Shown piece after piece: positions 42,127 to 50,431 of a stretch of 56,341 nucleotides of DNA. The position numbers and the translations under genes are program-made. Positions within the stretch are counted from its first letter, which is position 1. Each line of letters opens with the position of its first letter. The stretch covers positions 1-56,341 of the forward strand of contig JAATFX010000044.1 of the NCBI GenBank assembly GCA_015654925.1, in the 5' to 3' direction. The DNA comes from Enterobacterales bacterium. GTDB lineage: Bacteria > Pseudomonadota > Gammaproteobacteria > Enterobacterales > Enterobacteriaceae. Under the pieces are notes generated by a model. The model was given only the letters and a program-made list of their open reading frames with translations, ran no database searches and was not told the DNA's origin.

Positions 42127-42143
42127 GTCGTCGTCACGACGAC
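42127..42143. promoter_or_regulatory. 17-bp palindrome just before the aldolase RBS
   Basis: GTCGTCGT-C-ACGACGAC, perfect arms of eight bases, ending about 10 bases before the SD GGGGAG. It is too tight (1-base centre) for a simple RNA hairpin of full length, so a protein operator is likely. Confidence 0.45.
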
Positions 42144-42166
42144 ACCAACCTGCAGGGGAGATGTAA

Positions 42167-42868
42167 ATGATTGATTTCAACGATCCGCGTCAGATTGCCA
42201 AAGCCATCCAGTTCACTAATGTCAATTCTGACCTGACTCGTGAGGAACTGTTAAAACACCTGCAACTTTGTATGGAATATCAGTTTGATGCGGCAATGAT
42301 TGCGCCATGCTGGGTTGCGCTGGCCAAGGATGTGCTCAGGGGGAGCGGCGTACGGGTCGCCACGACGGTTAATTTTCCCCAGGCCAATGATACCACCGCG
42401 ATGAAAGTGGCCGCCGTGCGGGAACTGGGCAAAGAAGGCGCGGATGAGTTCGATTTCCCGCCGAATCCGGGTTTTTTACTGGGCGGCATGGAGGATGCCT
42501 ATTTCAACGAGCTGAAGGCAGTGGTGTCGATCGCCCACGATCTGGGCATGAAAGTGAAAGCCATGCTTGAATTTGGTTTTATCACTGATGAGGCCCTGAA
42601 GATCAAAGCCACCCGCTATGCCTGTGAAGCCGGCATCGATTGGGTTAAACAGTCCAGCGGCTGGGGCAAGGGAGGATGCGCGGCTACCGTCGAAGATGTA
42701 CGGTTGCTCAAAGCCAATATCCAGGCGCCTTGCCGCGTCAAGGTTTCCGGTAAGGTGAATACGCTGGAAAAAATGAAAGCGATGTTTGAAGCGGGAGCTG
42801 AATTGGTTGGCACCAGCTCGGGCCCCGAACTGGTTAAGCACCAGGCTGGTGATATTTCCGGTTACTAA
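42167..42868 (+). CDS. DeoC-like class I aldolase, divergent subfamily
   Basis: A 233-residue TIM-barrel aldolase of the deoxyribose-phosphate aldolase family. The three active-site residues of DERA are in place: Asp96 (EFDF), Schiff-base Lys161 (DWVKQSS) and Lys192 (CRVKVSG). The surrounding motifs depart from ordinary DeoC: NPG for NIG, KQSSGWGKGG for KTSTGFxTGG, and VSGKVNT where the phosphate-gripping ASGGVRT is expected. So the chemistry is probably retained but the substrate may differ. It is the first gene of an operon with a sugar kinase, pyranase, dehydrogenase and isomerase, under a divergent AraC regulator. Confidence 0.82.
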   Translation: MIDFNDPRQIAKAIQFTNVNSDLTREELLKHLQLCMEYQFDAAMIAPCWVALAKDVLRGSGVRVATTVNFPQANDTTAMKVAAVRELGKEGADEFDFPPNPGFLLGGMEDAYFNELKAVVSIAHDLGMKVKAMLEFGFITDEALKIKATRYACEAGIDWVKQSSGWGKGGCAATVEDVRLLKANIQAPCRVKVSGKVNTLEKMKAMFEAGAELVGTSSGPELVKHQAGDISGY

Positions 42869-42938
42869 TGCCCACGATCGGTGTCCGCTTGACGACACCG
42901 ATCGTGGCTTCCCGGCAAACCCGATATGGAGCTGAGAG

Positions 42939-43850
42939 ATGAGTATATTTATTCTGGGCAGTTACGCAAAAGCCCTGGTAATGACTACCGAGCGAATACC
43001 CGTGGCGGGCGAAACGCTGATCGGCCAGGACTTCCGCCAGACCTGGGGCGGCAAAGGCTCCGACATGGCGGTGCAGGCGGCTCGTTTGGGGGCGCGCGTC
43101 CGCTATGCGGGAGTGGTGGGGGACGATACCTTCGGCAATGAATTTATTCAGTTAATGCGGCAAGAAGGGGTCAATATCGACGCGCTGACCGTCACCGGCG
43201 AGCAGCCCACCGGTGCGGGGCTGATCGTAAAAGATCGGCTGGCGCGCAACGTTATCGTGGTGGACATGGGGGCCAATAAGCTCTTCACCCCGGAGCTGGT
43301 CGATGCGGCGCGCCCTGGCCTGGAGACGTGCCGGGTCGCCCTGGCGCAACTTGAAATTCCCCTTGAGACCGCGCTGTATGGGCTGCGCCTGGCCCATGCG
43401 CTGGGCAAGGCGACGATTCTTAATCCCGCCCCGGCCCGGGATCTGCGCGGTTGCGATTTGAGCGCCATAGATTATCTCACCCCCAATGAAACTGAAGCCC
43501 GGGTTGCCCTGGGATTGGCCCCTGACGACCCGCGCAGTAACCGCGAGATCGCCGATCTGCTACTCAACACCGGCTGCCGGCGGGTGGTGATGACGCTGGG
43601 CGATGCGGGTTCGGCGGCCTATACCCGCACGGAAACCCTGGAAATCGCCCCCTGCCGGGTCGAGGTGGTGGACAGCAATGGCGCCGGCGACAGTTTTAAC
43701 GCCGCGCTGGCCGTTGCCATAGCCGAAGGGCTCCCGCTCGGGGACGCGCTGCGTTTTGCGAACGCCACGGCGGCATTATGCTGCACCGCCTGGGAAACCG
43801 TACCTTCCTATGCCGTTCGCCGCGACGTTGACGCGTTCCTTAATTCATAA
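42939..43850 (+). CDS. Ribokinase-like (PfkB) sugar kinase
   Basis: A 303-residue PfkB kinase: N-terminal FILGSYAKALVMTTERIPV, substrate loop GGKGSDMAVQAARLGARV, NPAPARDL, TPNETEARVAL, VMTLGDAGSAAY, and catalytic DSNGAGDSFNAALAV. The substrate loop has GSDM where true ribokinases have GANQ, so the sugar probably differs from ribose. It is the third PfkB kinase in the window. It follows the aldolase gene by 70 bases and should make the phosphosugar that the aldolase cleaves. Deoxyribokinase is one candidate role; not proven. Confidence 0.85.
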   Translation: MSIFILGSYAKALVMTTERIPVAGETLIGQDFRQTWGGKGSDMAVQAARLGARVRYAGVVGDDTFGNEFIQLMRQEGVNIDALTVTGEQPTGAGLIVKDRLARNVIVVDMGANKLFTPELVDAARPGLETCRVALAQLEIPLETALYGLRLAHALGKATILNPAPARDLRGCDLSAIDYLTPNETEARVALGLAPDDPRSNREIADLLLNTGCRRVVMTLGDAGSAAYTRTETLEIAPCRVEVVDSNGAGDSFNAALAVAIAEGLPLGDALRFANATAALCCTAWETVPSYAVRRDVDAFLNS

Positions 43851-43868
43851 AATAAAGGAGTAGCCATC

Positions 43869-44369
43869 ATGAGAACCAACCGCATCCTCCATCCCCAGCT
43901 GGCGGCCGCCCTGGCCACGTTGGGGCATACGGATATCGTACTGGTAACCGATGCCGGTTTTCCGATACCGCCGCAGGCTAACCGCATCGATCTGGGATTA
44001 TGGCCCGGCACCGTAGATGTCCGGGATATATTACGCGTACTGCGCCATGAAATATTTATCGAGGATATCCGTTTCGCGCCGGAGGTGAGGGACTGTCATC
44101 CGCAGCTTTATCGCGATCTGCAGGACATCTGGACCGGATCGGGGACCGCCTTCAGCGCCGCCAGCCACGAAGAGTTATGCGAGGTCGTGGCGCCGCGGGC
44201 GAAAGTTATTATCCGTTCCGGCTCTTTCGAACCCTGGGCTAATTTTGCGCTGGTGGCCAGTACCGATCCGTTTGCCTGGTTTACCGAGGCATCGGGGATT
44301 ATTCCGCTGCCGGCCTATTCGGTCCGCAGACGCCGGATTACGGATAGCGCCGTACCGGAGCTGAAATAA
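43869..44369 (+). CDS. RbsD/FucU-family sugar pyranase or mutarotase
   Basis: A 166-residue RbsD-like protein. The catalytic His20 of RbsD is in LGHTD, followed by VTDAGFPIPPQANRIDLGLW, then KVIIRSGSFEPWANFALVAS at the C-terminal sugar site. About 25 residues longer than E. coli RbsD at the C-terminus. It interconverts sugar ring forms (pyranose/furanose or anomers) to feed the kinase encoded 18 bases upstream. SD AAAGGAG. This gene is what the ABC/ribokinase operon at 6-10 kb lacks. Confidence 0.85.
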   Translation: MRTNRILHPQLAAALATLGHTDIVLVTDAGFPIPPQANRIDLGLWPGTVDVRDILRVLRHEIFIEDIRFAPEVRDCHPQLYRDLQDIWTGSGTAFSAASHEELCEVVAPRAKVIIRSGSFEPWANFALVASTDPFAWFTEASGIIPLPAYSVRRRRITDSAVPELK

Positions 44370-44410
44370 CCATCCGTATCCGCCTGGGTAAACAGACTAA
44401 GGGAGGTACC

Positions 44411-45538
44411 ATGGAATCGTTAACATCACGGCTTGAACGGGCAACATTGGCAGAGTTACCGCAAAAGCGGGATTTTCACATCGGCATTATCGGCGCCGGA
44501 TTTATTGTGGAACACTGCCATTTAGCCGCCTATAAAAAAGCGGGATTCACCCCGTATGGGATAACGTCGCTCGATATAACAAACAGCCGGCGCCTGGCCG
44601 GCGAATTCGGTATAACCAAAGTGTACGATTCCTGGCGGGAAATGGTCAGCGATCCAAATATCGAGATTATCGATATTGCCGTACCGCCCCATATCCAACT
44701 GGAAATTGTCAGGTATATTTGCGCCCAAAGCGCCGGCCATAACCACATAAAGGGCATTTTATGCCAGAAGCCGCTGGCCATGTCCCTGAAGGAAGGGCGG
44801 GAAATCGTCGCGCTTGGCCAACGGAGCGGCATACCGATAGCGGTGAATTCCAATATGCGCTATGACCAGTCCATGCGCGCGCTGAAATATATTCTGGATA
44901 AGAACCTTATCGGCACGCCGGTTATTGCCAGTATTGATATGCGGGCTATTCCGGACTGGCAAAAGTTTTTGCAGGAATACAGAAAACTGGAACTGTATGC
45001 CATGGCGATCCATCATATCGATATATTTAGATATCTGTTTGGCGATCCGGAAAAAATTACCGCCGTGTGCAGGACCGATCCGCGGACGCCTTTCGAACAT
45101 ACCGACGGCATCGTCCAGTATACCTTCCAATATCGGAACGGGTTTATGGCCACCAGTCTCGATGACGTATGGGCGTGGCCGGGTGAGCCATGCGCCAAAC
45201 GCAATTATATCAACTGGCGGGTGGAAGGAACCGAAGGGCTGGCCGAGGGCGACTTTGGCTGGCATCGGCGGGCGCCTGAATTTTGCGGCAGCACCTTGCG
45301 GCTGGGCGCCCGCCAATATCCGGACGAATGGGTGGTTCCGCAATGGCGCGCCCAGTGGTTTCCGGATGCGTTTATCGGCACGATGGCGAGCCTGATGTGC
45401 GCCATTGAACAAAATACATCACCGGCCATCAGCGCGGAGGATAATTTATTAACGCTGGCGTGCATCGAGGCCTGCTATGCGTCCATACGGTCAGAAAGAA
45501 CGGTTTATCTTAACGATATATTGCTGGAGGAAAAATAA
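44411..45538 (+). CDS. Gfo/Idh/MocA-family oxidoreductase
   Basis: A 375-residue NAD(P)-dependent sugar dehydrogenase. The N-terminal Rossmann motif is IGIIGAGFIVEHCHL; a second landmark, usually EKP, reads CQKPLAMS here, with Gln for Glu. AIHHIDIFRYLFGDPEKITA holds the conserved His-Asp/His of the active site. The C-terminal domain includes WRVEGTEGLAEGDFGWHRR. It oxidises a hydroxyl of a sugar or polyol. It overlaps no neighbour but abuts the isomerase gene exactly (45538/45539), so they are co-translated. Substrate unknown. Confidence 0.87.
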   Translation: MESLTSRLERATLAELPQKRDFHIGIIGAGFIVEHCHLAAYKKAGFTPYGITSLDITNSRRLAGEFGITKVYDSWREMVSDPNIEIIDIAVPPHIQLEIVRYICAQSAGHNHIKGILCQKPLAMSLKEGREIVALGQRSGIPIAVNSNMRYDQSMRALKYILDKNLIGTPVIASIDMRAIPDWQKFLQEYRKLELYAMAIHHIDIFRYLFGDPEKITAVCRTDPRTPFEHTDGIVQYTFQYRNGFMATSLDDVWAWPGEPCAKRNYINWRVEGTEGLAEGDFGWHRRAPEFCGSTLRLGARQYPDEWVVPQWRAQWFPDAFIGTMASLMCAIEQNTSPAISAEDNLLTLACIEACYASIRSERTVYLNDILLEEK

Positions 45539-46438
45539 ATGATTAATGTGGGCATCTTCACCGGCTATTACCCCTACACTCTGAGCGAAACGATTAAAAA
45601 AATAAAAGATGCTGGCATGCAATGCGTACAGCTCGATCTTGAATTCACCGATATCGATCTCGCACGGGGTCATATCACCAAAGCGAAAGCCAACCATGTG
45701 CGTGACGCATTCAGAAAGGCCAACCTACCCATTGTCGCCATTTCCGCATATACCAATCTGGTACATCCGGACCCGGTAAAGAGAGCGGAAAACATCAACG
45801 CGGTAAAAGAAATTCTGGCTCATGCCAGGGATTTCGGCACGCCGTACGTGGTCAGTGAAACCGGCACCTATAACACCGACAGTGATTGGTTATATGATCC
45901 CAAAAATAGCACCGAAGAAGCATATCAAGAGTTTAAACATATTGCCGTCGAATTGGCCGCTTATGCCTATGAGCATGGCGCCGTATTTCTGGTTGAAAAC
46001 TATGTGAATAATATTATTGGCTCGGTCGAGCAGGTTGCCAGGCTGATCCATGATATCGATCACCCCGGGCTGGGACTGGCTCTCGATCCCACCAATTATT
46101 TCGATGAAGCCAATATCCGGCTTATCGACCAGACGTTGCATAACATTTTTAATGTGCTGGACGGCAAGATTAAAATCGCGCACGCCAAAGATTGCAAGGA
46201 AGCCGTTTCGGTGGCGGAGAAATTCGGCGGCGGGGCGGCGGAGCATAACAGCTTCAGGGGCGCCGGCGCGGTGGAACTGCCCGCTGCGGGGCTGGGCGCA
46301 TTAAACTATGAGTTGTACCTGCGCCTGTTGGCCAAAAACCATCCCAATATTCCGCTGATTATCGAGCATGTCGATGAGGTGGATATCCCGCGCGCGAAGC
46401 GCTATGTGGATGATGCGTTATTGTCCGTGGGGGTCTGA
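45539..46438 (+). CDS. TIM-barrel sugar isomerase/epimerase
   Basis: A 299-residue protein of the xylose-isomerase-like TIM-barrel family (AP_endonuc_2): GIFTGYYPYTLSETIKKIKD, CVQLDLEFTD, the metal ligands in VVSETGTYN, VENYVNN, GLALDPTNYFD, HAKDCKEA, and a final IIEHVDEVDIPRAK. It may epimerise or isomerise the keto-sugar made by the adjacent Gfo/Idh enzyme, a frequent pairing. It is the last gene of the operon; a hairpin follows at 46474-46501. Confidence 0.85.
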   Translation: MINVGIFTGYYPYTLSETIKKIKDAGMQCVQLDLEFTDIDLARGHITKAKANHVRDAFRKANLPIVAISAYTNLVHPDPVKRAENINAVKEILAHARDFGTPYVVSETGTYNTDSDWLYDPKNSTEEAYQEFKHIAVELAAYAYEHGAVFLVENYVNNIIGSVEQVARLIHDIDHPGLGLALDPTNYFDEANIRLIDQTLHNIFNVLDGKIKIAHAKDCKEAVSVAEKFGGGAAEHNSFRGAGAVELPAAGLGALNYELYLRLLAKNHPNIPLIIEHVDEVDIPRAKRYVDDALLSVGV

Positions 46439-46473
46439 GGGGCGCAACCTCGGGATAGAGCGTCGGATAGTAA

Positions 46474-46501
46474 GGTTTCCCCGGTATTGCACCGGGGAAC
46501 C
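46474..46501 (+). terminator. Hairpin at the end of the sugar operon
   Basis: GGTTTCCCCGGT and ACCGGGGAACC pair (one bulged T) around ATTGC. Followed by C-rich, not T-rich, sequence, so it may be an mRNA 3' stabiliser or a weak terminator. Confidence 0.45.
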
Positions 46502-46550
46502 CCCCCGGCCAGCGGCTGGGCGCGAAGGCTACGGCCGGCTGGCGGCCCGA

Positions 46551-47336
46551 TCAGACGAAGCTGTCGTCGTCGCCGAAGTCATCATCGCCGCCGAAGTTGT
46601 CATCGCTGCTGTAATTATCGTCGGCAAAGTTGTCATCGTTGCCGAAGGTGTCGTTGTTGGCCAAATCGTTGCCGTTGTCATCAAGAAAGCGGCTGCCGGG
46701 CACATCGTTAAAGGTATCGAGGTTGTCGCTGGAGAAATCCTGATTGGTCAGCGGGTCCGTGGCCGCATCCAGCGGCTGCTCGATAACATTCACTATCTCT
46801 TCCGGCTGGGTGTTGTGAAACATGCCGGTCAGCATATTGCCCAGCACCACTCCACCGGCCACGCCGGCGGCGGTTTGCAGCGCGCCGGCTAAAAAGCCGC
46901 CGCCGCGGGGCTGCATCGGCGGTTGGCCATAACCCTGGGCATAGCCGTTATAGCCGGGCGGCGGCGTGGGTTGGCCGCCATATCCGCCCGCCGGCGGCTG
47001 TTGCTGCTGGTTATTCCAGGCCGGAGCCGGCTGCGGGCGGGCGGCCTTGGCTCCGCCGCCGAACAGATTGCTGAGAAAGCCGCCGCCGCTGGGCGCCGGC
47101 GCATTTTTCAGGGCGGTGACCTCGGCTTCCAATTGCTGCACCTGCTGGTGCAGCCGTTTAAGGGCGGCTTCCTGGATCAGGATCGATTGCGCCATATAAT
47201 AAGGCGCGGCGGGCTGCTGACGGACAAATTCCTGGATTTGCCGATCCGCGCCGGCGTCGCGCGGCCCGGATTGCTGCTCCGCCTGCTTCAGGCGCTGGAA
47301 CAGACCCTCGATAACACGTTGCTCTTCTGATTGCAT
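46551..47336 (-). CDS. DUF2076 domain protein
   Basis: A 261-residue protein with the DUF2076 layout: N-terminal coiled-coil part (MQSEEQRVIEGLFQRLKQAE, then IQEAALKRLHQQVQQLEAEV), a Pro/Gly/Gln-rich middle (QPAPAWNNQQQQPPAGGYGG), a short hydrophobic glycine-rich segment (FLAGALQTAAGVAGGVVLGN, about 165-185) and a very acidic tail rich in Asp and Asn. The ATG at 47336 is preferred; ten more codons are possible. Function unknown, perhaps a membrane-associated sensor or chaperone-like protein. The tail is a low-complexity repeat of DDNF/DDDF units. Confidence 0.85.
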   Translation of the reverse strand: MQSEEQRVIEGLFQRLKQAEQQSGPRDAGADRQIQEFVRQQPAAPYYMAQSILIQEAALKRLHQQVQQLEAEVTALKNAPAPSGGGFLSNLFGGGAKAARPQPAPAWNNQQQQPPAGGYGGQPTPPPGYNGYAQGYGQPPMQPRGGGFLAGALQTAAGVAGGVVLGNMLTGMFHNTQPEEIVNVIEQPLDAATDPLTNQDFSSDNLDTFNDVPGSRFLDDNGNDLANNDTFGNDDNFADDNYSSDDNFGGDDDFGDDDSFV

Positions 47337-47590
47337 AGCGATGACCTTTTGACCCGTAGCGTGCACAGCTGATTACCTTTAAATCTAGCCTGATTATGGC
47401 TATTGAGAAAGGCGCCGCGCGTAAAGGTTTGCAGAAAACTGTTACCATTCAACACCGGGCGTTCCTTGGGTTGATTAAACTTTATTTGATATAACTCAAA
47501 TTTATTTGTATTGCGCGGCGCTACCCTGACAGCGGAAGTCATGATGACGACCTTGAAAAGTACGGATTTATCATAACGGTTGGAGGAAAT

Positions 47591-47791
47591 ATGATTCAGG
47601 TATATGACAGGAATCGCAACGCAATCATCCCCGGTCAGCAAGTCATGATCGCCGCAACCGGCGAACTATCCGTGGCGCAGGCCATTCATGCCAAGGGTCT
47701 GGCCGCAGATAAGGCTGAGCGCGCGCGGTGCGTCGAGCTGAAAAACAAAGCCGAGCGTTTCGTTCCTTATGAACTGATTCGCCTGGCATAA
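47591..47791 (+). CDS. ydfZ: YdfZ-family small protein
   Basis: A 66-residue protein that lines up with E. coli Ydf[21 protein letters not shown] at the start (YdfZ has [20 protein letters not shown]), then [15 protein letters not shown] and a final PYELIRLA. YdfZ is known as a selenium-binding small protein; the single Cys here (RARCVEL) could be that site. A strong SD (TTGGAGGAAAT) precedes the ATG. It is a single gene just before queH. Confidence 0.82.
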   Translation: MIQVYDRNRNAIIPGQQVMIAATGELSVAQAIHAKGLAADKAERARCVELKNKAERFVPYELIRLA

Positions 47792-47876
47792 CGTTTGCCG
47801 CCGGGAGCCAGCGCTCCCGGGATATATGCTATATTTGGCGTCACGCTCCTTTATCCGTATCCGAGAGACAGCGCCA

Positions 47877-48563
47877 ATGGCAGAATTCAACCGCCCCCAA
47901 CTTGAACTCCCCCAACGGGCCGATAAACTCCTGCTGCACTCCTGCTGCGCACCCTGTTCCGGCGAAGTAATGGAAGCCCTCAGCGCGTCCGGAATCGACT
48001 ACACCATTTTCTTTTATAATCCCAATATCCATCCCCAGCGGGAATATCTGATCCGTAAAAACGAAAATATCCGGTTTGCCGAACAGCACGGGGTGCCGTT
48101 TATCGATGCCGATTACGATACCGACCGCTGGTTTGCGCGGGCCAAAGGCATGGAGCGGGAGCCTGAACGCGGGATACGCTGCACCATGTGTTTTGACATG
48201 CGTTTCGAGCGTACCGCGCTTTACGCCCATGAGCATGGGTTTAGCGTGATATCCAGCTCGCTGGGCATATCGCGCTGGAAAAATATGCAGCAAATCAATA
48301 ATTGCGGCCAGCGCGCGGCGGCGCAGTATCCCGGCATGGCATACTGGGACTATAACTGGCGCAAGCAGGGCGGGGCGTCGCGCATGATTGATATCAGCAA
48401 ACGCGAGCAGTTTTACCAGCAGGAGTATTGCGGGTGTATTTATTCTTTGCGCGATAGCAATAAACACCGGCAAGCGCAGGGCCGGGATATTATCCGTATC
48501 GGGCTGACTTTTTACGGCCAGGAGAAAACGCCTGGCGAACCGGGCGACGTTGAACCGGTTTGA
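47877..48563 (+). CDS. queH: Epoxyqueuosine reductase QueH
   Basis: A 228-residue QueH (formerly DUF208). All landmark Cys clusters are present: [11 protein letters not shown] at about 21-31, [18 protein letters not shown] at the middle, and [11 protein letters not shown] near the end. [18 protein letters not shown] is also typical. It carries out the last step of queuosine formation in tRNA, reducing epoxyqueuosine, and replaces the unrelated cobalamin-dependent QueG. The start at 47877 gives the family length; an earlier frame adds 17 residues. Confidence 0.93.
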   Translation: MAEFNRPQLELPQRADKLLLHSCCAPCSGEVMEALSASGIDYTIFFYNPNIHPQREYLIRKNENIRFAEQHGVPFIDADYDTDRWFARAKGMEREPERGIRCTMCFDMRFERTALYAHEHGFSVISSSLGISRWKNMQQINNCGQRAAAQYPGMAYWDYNWRKQGGASRMIDISKREQFYQQEYCGCIYSLRDSNKHRQAQGRDIIRIGLTFYGQEKTPGEPGDVEPV

Positions 48564-48594
48564 AAAAATAATACGTTTTTTAGCGTAACGGCTG

Positions 48595-48614
48595 CTGCGT
48601 TAATATTAACGCAG
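48595..48614. promoter_or_regulatory. 20-bp perfect palindrome
   Basis: Each arm is CTGCGTTAAT and its complement, centred on AT. It starts 31 bases after the queH stop. No T run follows, so an operator is as likely as a terminator. Confidence 0.5.
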
Positions 48615-48730
48615 TGTTAAATATGTTAATACACGACTGATAGTTGACATTGACGGTTAATAATTGTCTACTTTGCGTAACCCCATAACAGCAATTCTCC
48701 GCGCCTTTTCCCGCGCCAAAAACCAATATA

Positions 48731-48782
48731 GGCCGTTCATACCCGATTGGCGGCATTTCATTCCCGATTAATGGTAACTCAT
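48731..48782 (+). promoter_or_regulatory. Three tandem YpdB-type boxes upstream of yhjX
   Basis: GGCCGTTCAT (48731-48740), GGCATTTCAT (48752-48761) and GGTAACTCAT (48773-48782) are direct repeats with an exact 21-base period (11-base spacers). The middle one equals the known E. coli YpdB box, which in E. coli occurs as two copies 11 bases apart before yhjX. A -10-like TATAGT lies about 35 bases downstream. Confidence 0.8.
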
Positions 48783-48882
48783 TCCTTATTCGAACTTCCT
48801 TATCTGCCTCTCCCCTATAGTAAAGCCAGTTAACCCGCTTTACGGGCATCGATTCCACAAGAATTGTTATGCGAGGCAGATA

Positions 48883-50088
48883 ATGAAAACGCAAAATTAT
48901 AATCATACCCGGTGGCTCACGCTATTTGGCACTATAGTGACTCAATTCGCGTTGGGTTCGGTGTATACCTGGAGTTTGTTCAACGGCCCGCTGGCGGATA
49001 AATTGCACCAGCCGATCAGCCAGGTGGCGTTTTCCTTTGGCTTGTTGAGCCTGGCGCTGGCGGTGGCGTCATCGGTGGCCGGCAAATTCCAGGACCGTTT
49101 TGGCGTACGCCGGGTCACTCTTGGCGCAGGCGTCCTGCTGGGCGTGGGCTTTTGCCTGACCGCCTACTCGGGCAGCCTGATCATGCTGTGGGTCTGCGCG
49201 GGGCTGCTGGTGGGCTTTGCCGACGGTATCGGCTATCTGATGACCTTATCCAACTGCGTGAAATGGTTCCCTGAACGCAAAGGGGCGATCTCCGCCTGCG
49301 CCATCGGGGCCTACGGCCTGGGTAGCCTGGGTTTTAAATATATCAATAGCCAACTGCTGGCGCATTACAGCTTGGAAACCACCTTCAAGTTATGGGGCTT
49401 GATTGCCATGCTGATGGTGATCGCCGGCGGCATGTTAATGAAAGAGGCGCCGGTGCGCGCCGCGAAGCAGACCCTCGCGTCCCATGATTTCTCCCTGGCG
49501 CAATGTGTCAGGAACCCTCAATATTGGCTGCTGGCGACGATGTTTTTAACCGCCTGCATGAGCGGTTTGTATGTTATCGGCGTGGCGAAGGATATCGGCG
49601 AAAGCCTGGTGCATTTAACCCCGGCGGTGGCGGCCAATGCCGTAACCATTATTGCGGTGGCGAATCTCGCCGGACGACTGGTGCTGGGCGTGCTGTCCGA
49701 CCGAATGTCGAGAATCAGGGTCATTTCGCTGGCGCAGGTCGTTTCGCTGATCGGCATGACATCGCTGCTGTTCGCGCATCTTAATCCGGTACTGTTTTTT
49801 ATGTCCCTTGCCTGCGTAGCCTTTAGCTTCGGCGGCACCATTACGGTTTATCCTTCCCTGGTGAGCGATTTTTTCGGGCTGAATAATCTGACCAAGAACT
49901 ACGGGGTGATTTATCTCGGGTTTGGTATCGGCAGTATTATCGGTTCCATTGTGGCTTCGCTGTTTGGCGGCTTTATCGTCACCTTTCAATTAATTCTGGT
50001 ACTGCTGGCGATATCCCTGGTTATCTCGTTAACCCTGCGCCAGCCCGGTGAAAAAGGGCATTTGGCATTGCAATCGGCGATGAAATAA
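48883..50088 (+). CDS. yhjX: MFS transporter YhjX (OFA family)
   Basis: A 401-residue twelve-helix transporter nearly identical in length and pattern to E. coli YhjX (402): LTLFGTIVTQFALGSVYTWS, LFNGPLADKLHQPISQVAF, GFADGIGYLMTLSNCVKWFP, GRLVLGVLSDRMSRIRVIS. OFA-family members exchange organic anions; YhjX is induced by pyruvate and its exact substrate is unsettled. Control by the YpdA/YpdB two-component system is supported by the boxes at 48731-48782. ypdAB themselves are not in this window. Confidence 0.9.
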   Translation: MKTQNYNHTRWLTLFGTIVTQFALGSVYTWSLFNGPLADKLHQPISQVAFSFGLLSLALAVASSVAGKFQDRFGVRRVTLGAGVLLGVGFCLTAYSGSLIMLWVCAGLLVGFADGIGYLMTLSNCVKWFPERKGAISACAIGAYGLGSLGFKYINSQLLAHYSLETTFKLWGLIAMLMVIAGGMLMKEAPVRAAKQTLASHDFSLAQCVRNPQYWLLATMFLTACMSGLYVIGVAKDIGESLVHLTPAVAANAVTIIAVANLAGRLVLGVLSDRMSRIRVISLAQVVSLIGMTSLLFAHLNPVLFFMSLACVAFSFGGTITVYPSLVSDFFGLNNLTKNYGVIYLGFGIGSIIGSIVASLFGGFIVTFQLILVLLAISLVISLTLRQPGEKGHLALQSAMK

Positions 50089-50431
50089 TCGATGAAATAA
50101 CCGCATTAAACACCCTCCATTACCCATGCCGTCTCCGTCCTTTGCCCGGGGGCGGTATTTTTTTCCCGCCATGGCTTCCATTTCCAGATGAATATCGATT
50201 GCCGCATAATATCGAGGGGTAAACGATAAGCTTTTTTTGAAAGTATTGCCGACCCGATAACGTTCTAATCCTTAAATAACAATTGTGGTGGTAAAATTAC
50301 GTCAAATACAGCTTGTGTTAAATAACATTTGCAGCAGACAAAATTTGTGTCCAATAAAAATAGTGCCGCTTTATATTATGTAACGTTAACACCAGTCATT
50401 ATTTTGCAAGCCATAACTATAAGGGACAGCT
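50089..50431. other. Intergenic region between yhjX and the small basic protein gene
   Basis: About 340 bases. A terminator follows yhjX (50135-50164); the rest is AT-rich and likely holds the promoter of the gene at 50432. No other gene seen. Confidence 0.45.
50135..50164 (+). terminator. Terminator after yhjX
   Basis: CCGTCC pairs with GGGCGG (one G-T pair) around a 9-base loop, followed by TATTTTTTT. It lies 47 bases past the yhjX stop. Confidence 0.6.

Larger units (their letters stand above)
48564..48882. other. Regulatory intergenic region between queH and yhjX
   Basis: About 320 bases without a gene. It holds a 20-bp perfect palindrome (48595-48614) and the triple YpdB-type boxes of yhjX (48731-48782), followed by a TATAGT -10-like box near 48816. 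Confidence 0.6.

Noticed and set aside
46551..46720. Possible CRISPR-like or tandem repeat array
   Set aside because: The repetitive DNA encodes the Asp/Asn-rich tail of the DUF2076 protein; there are no regular spacers.
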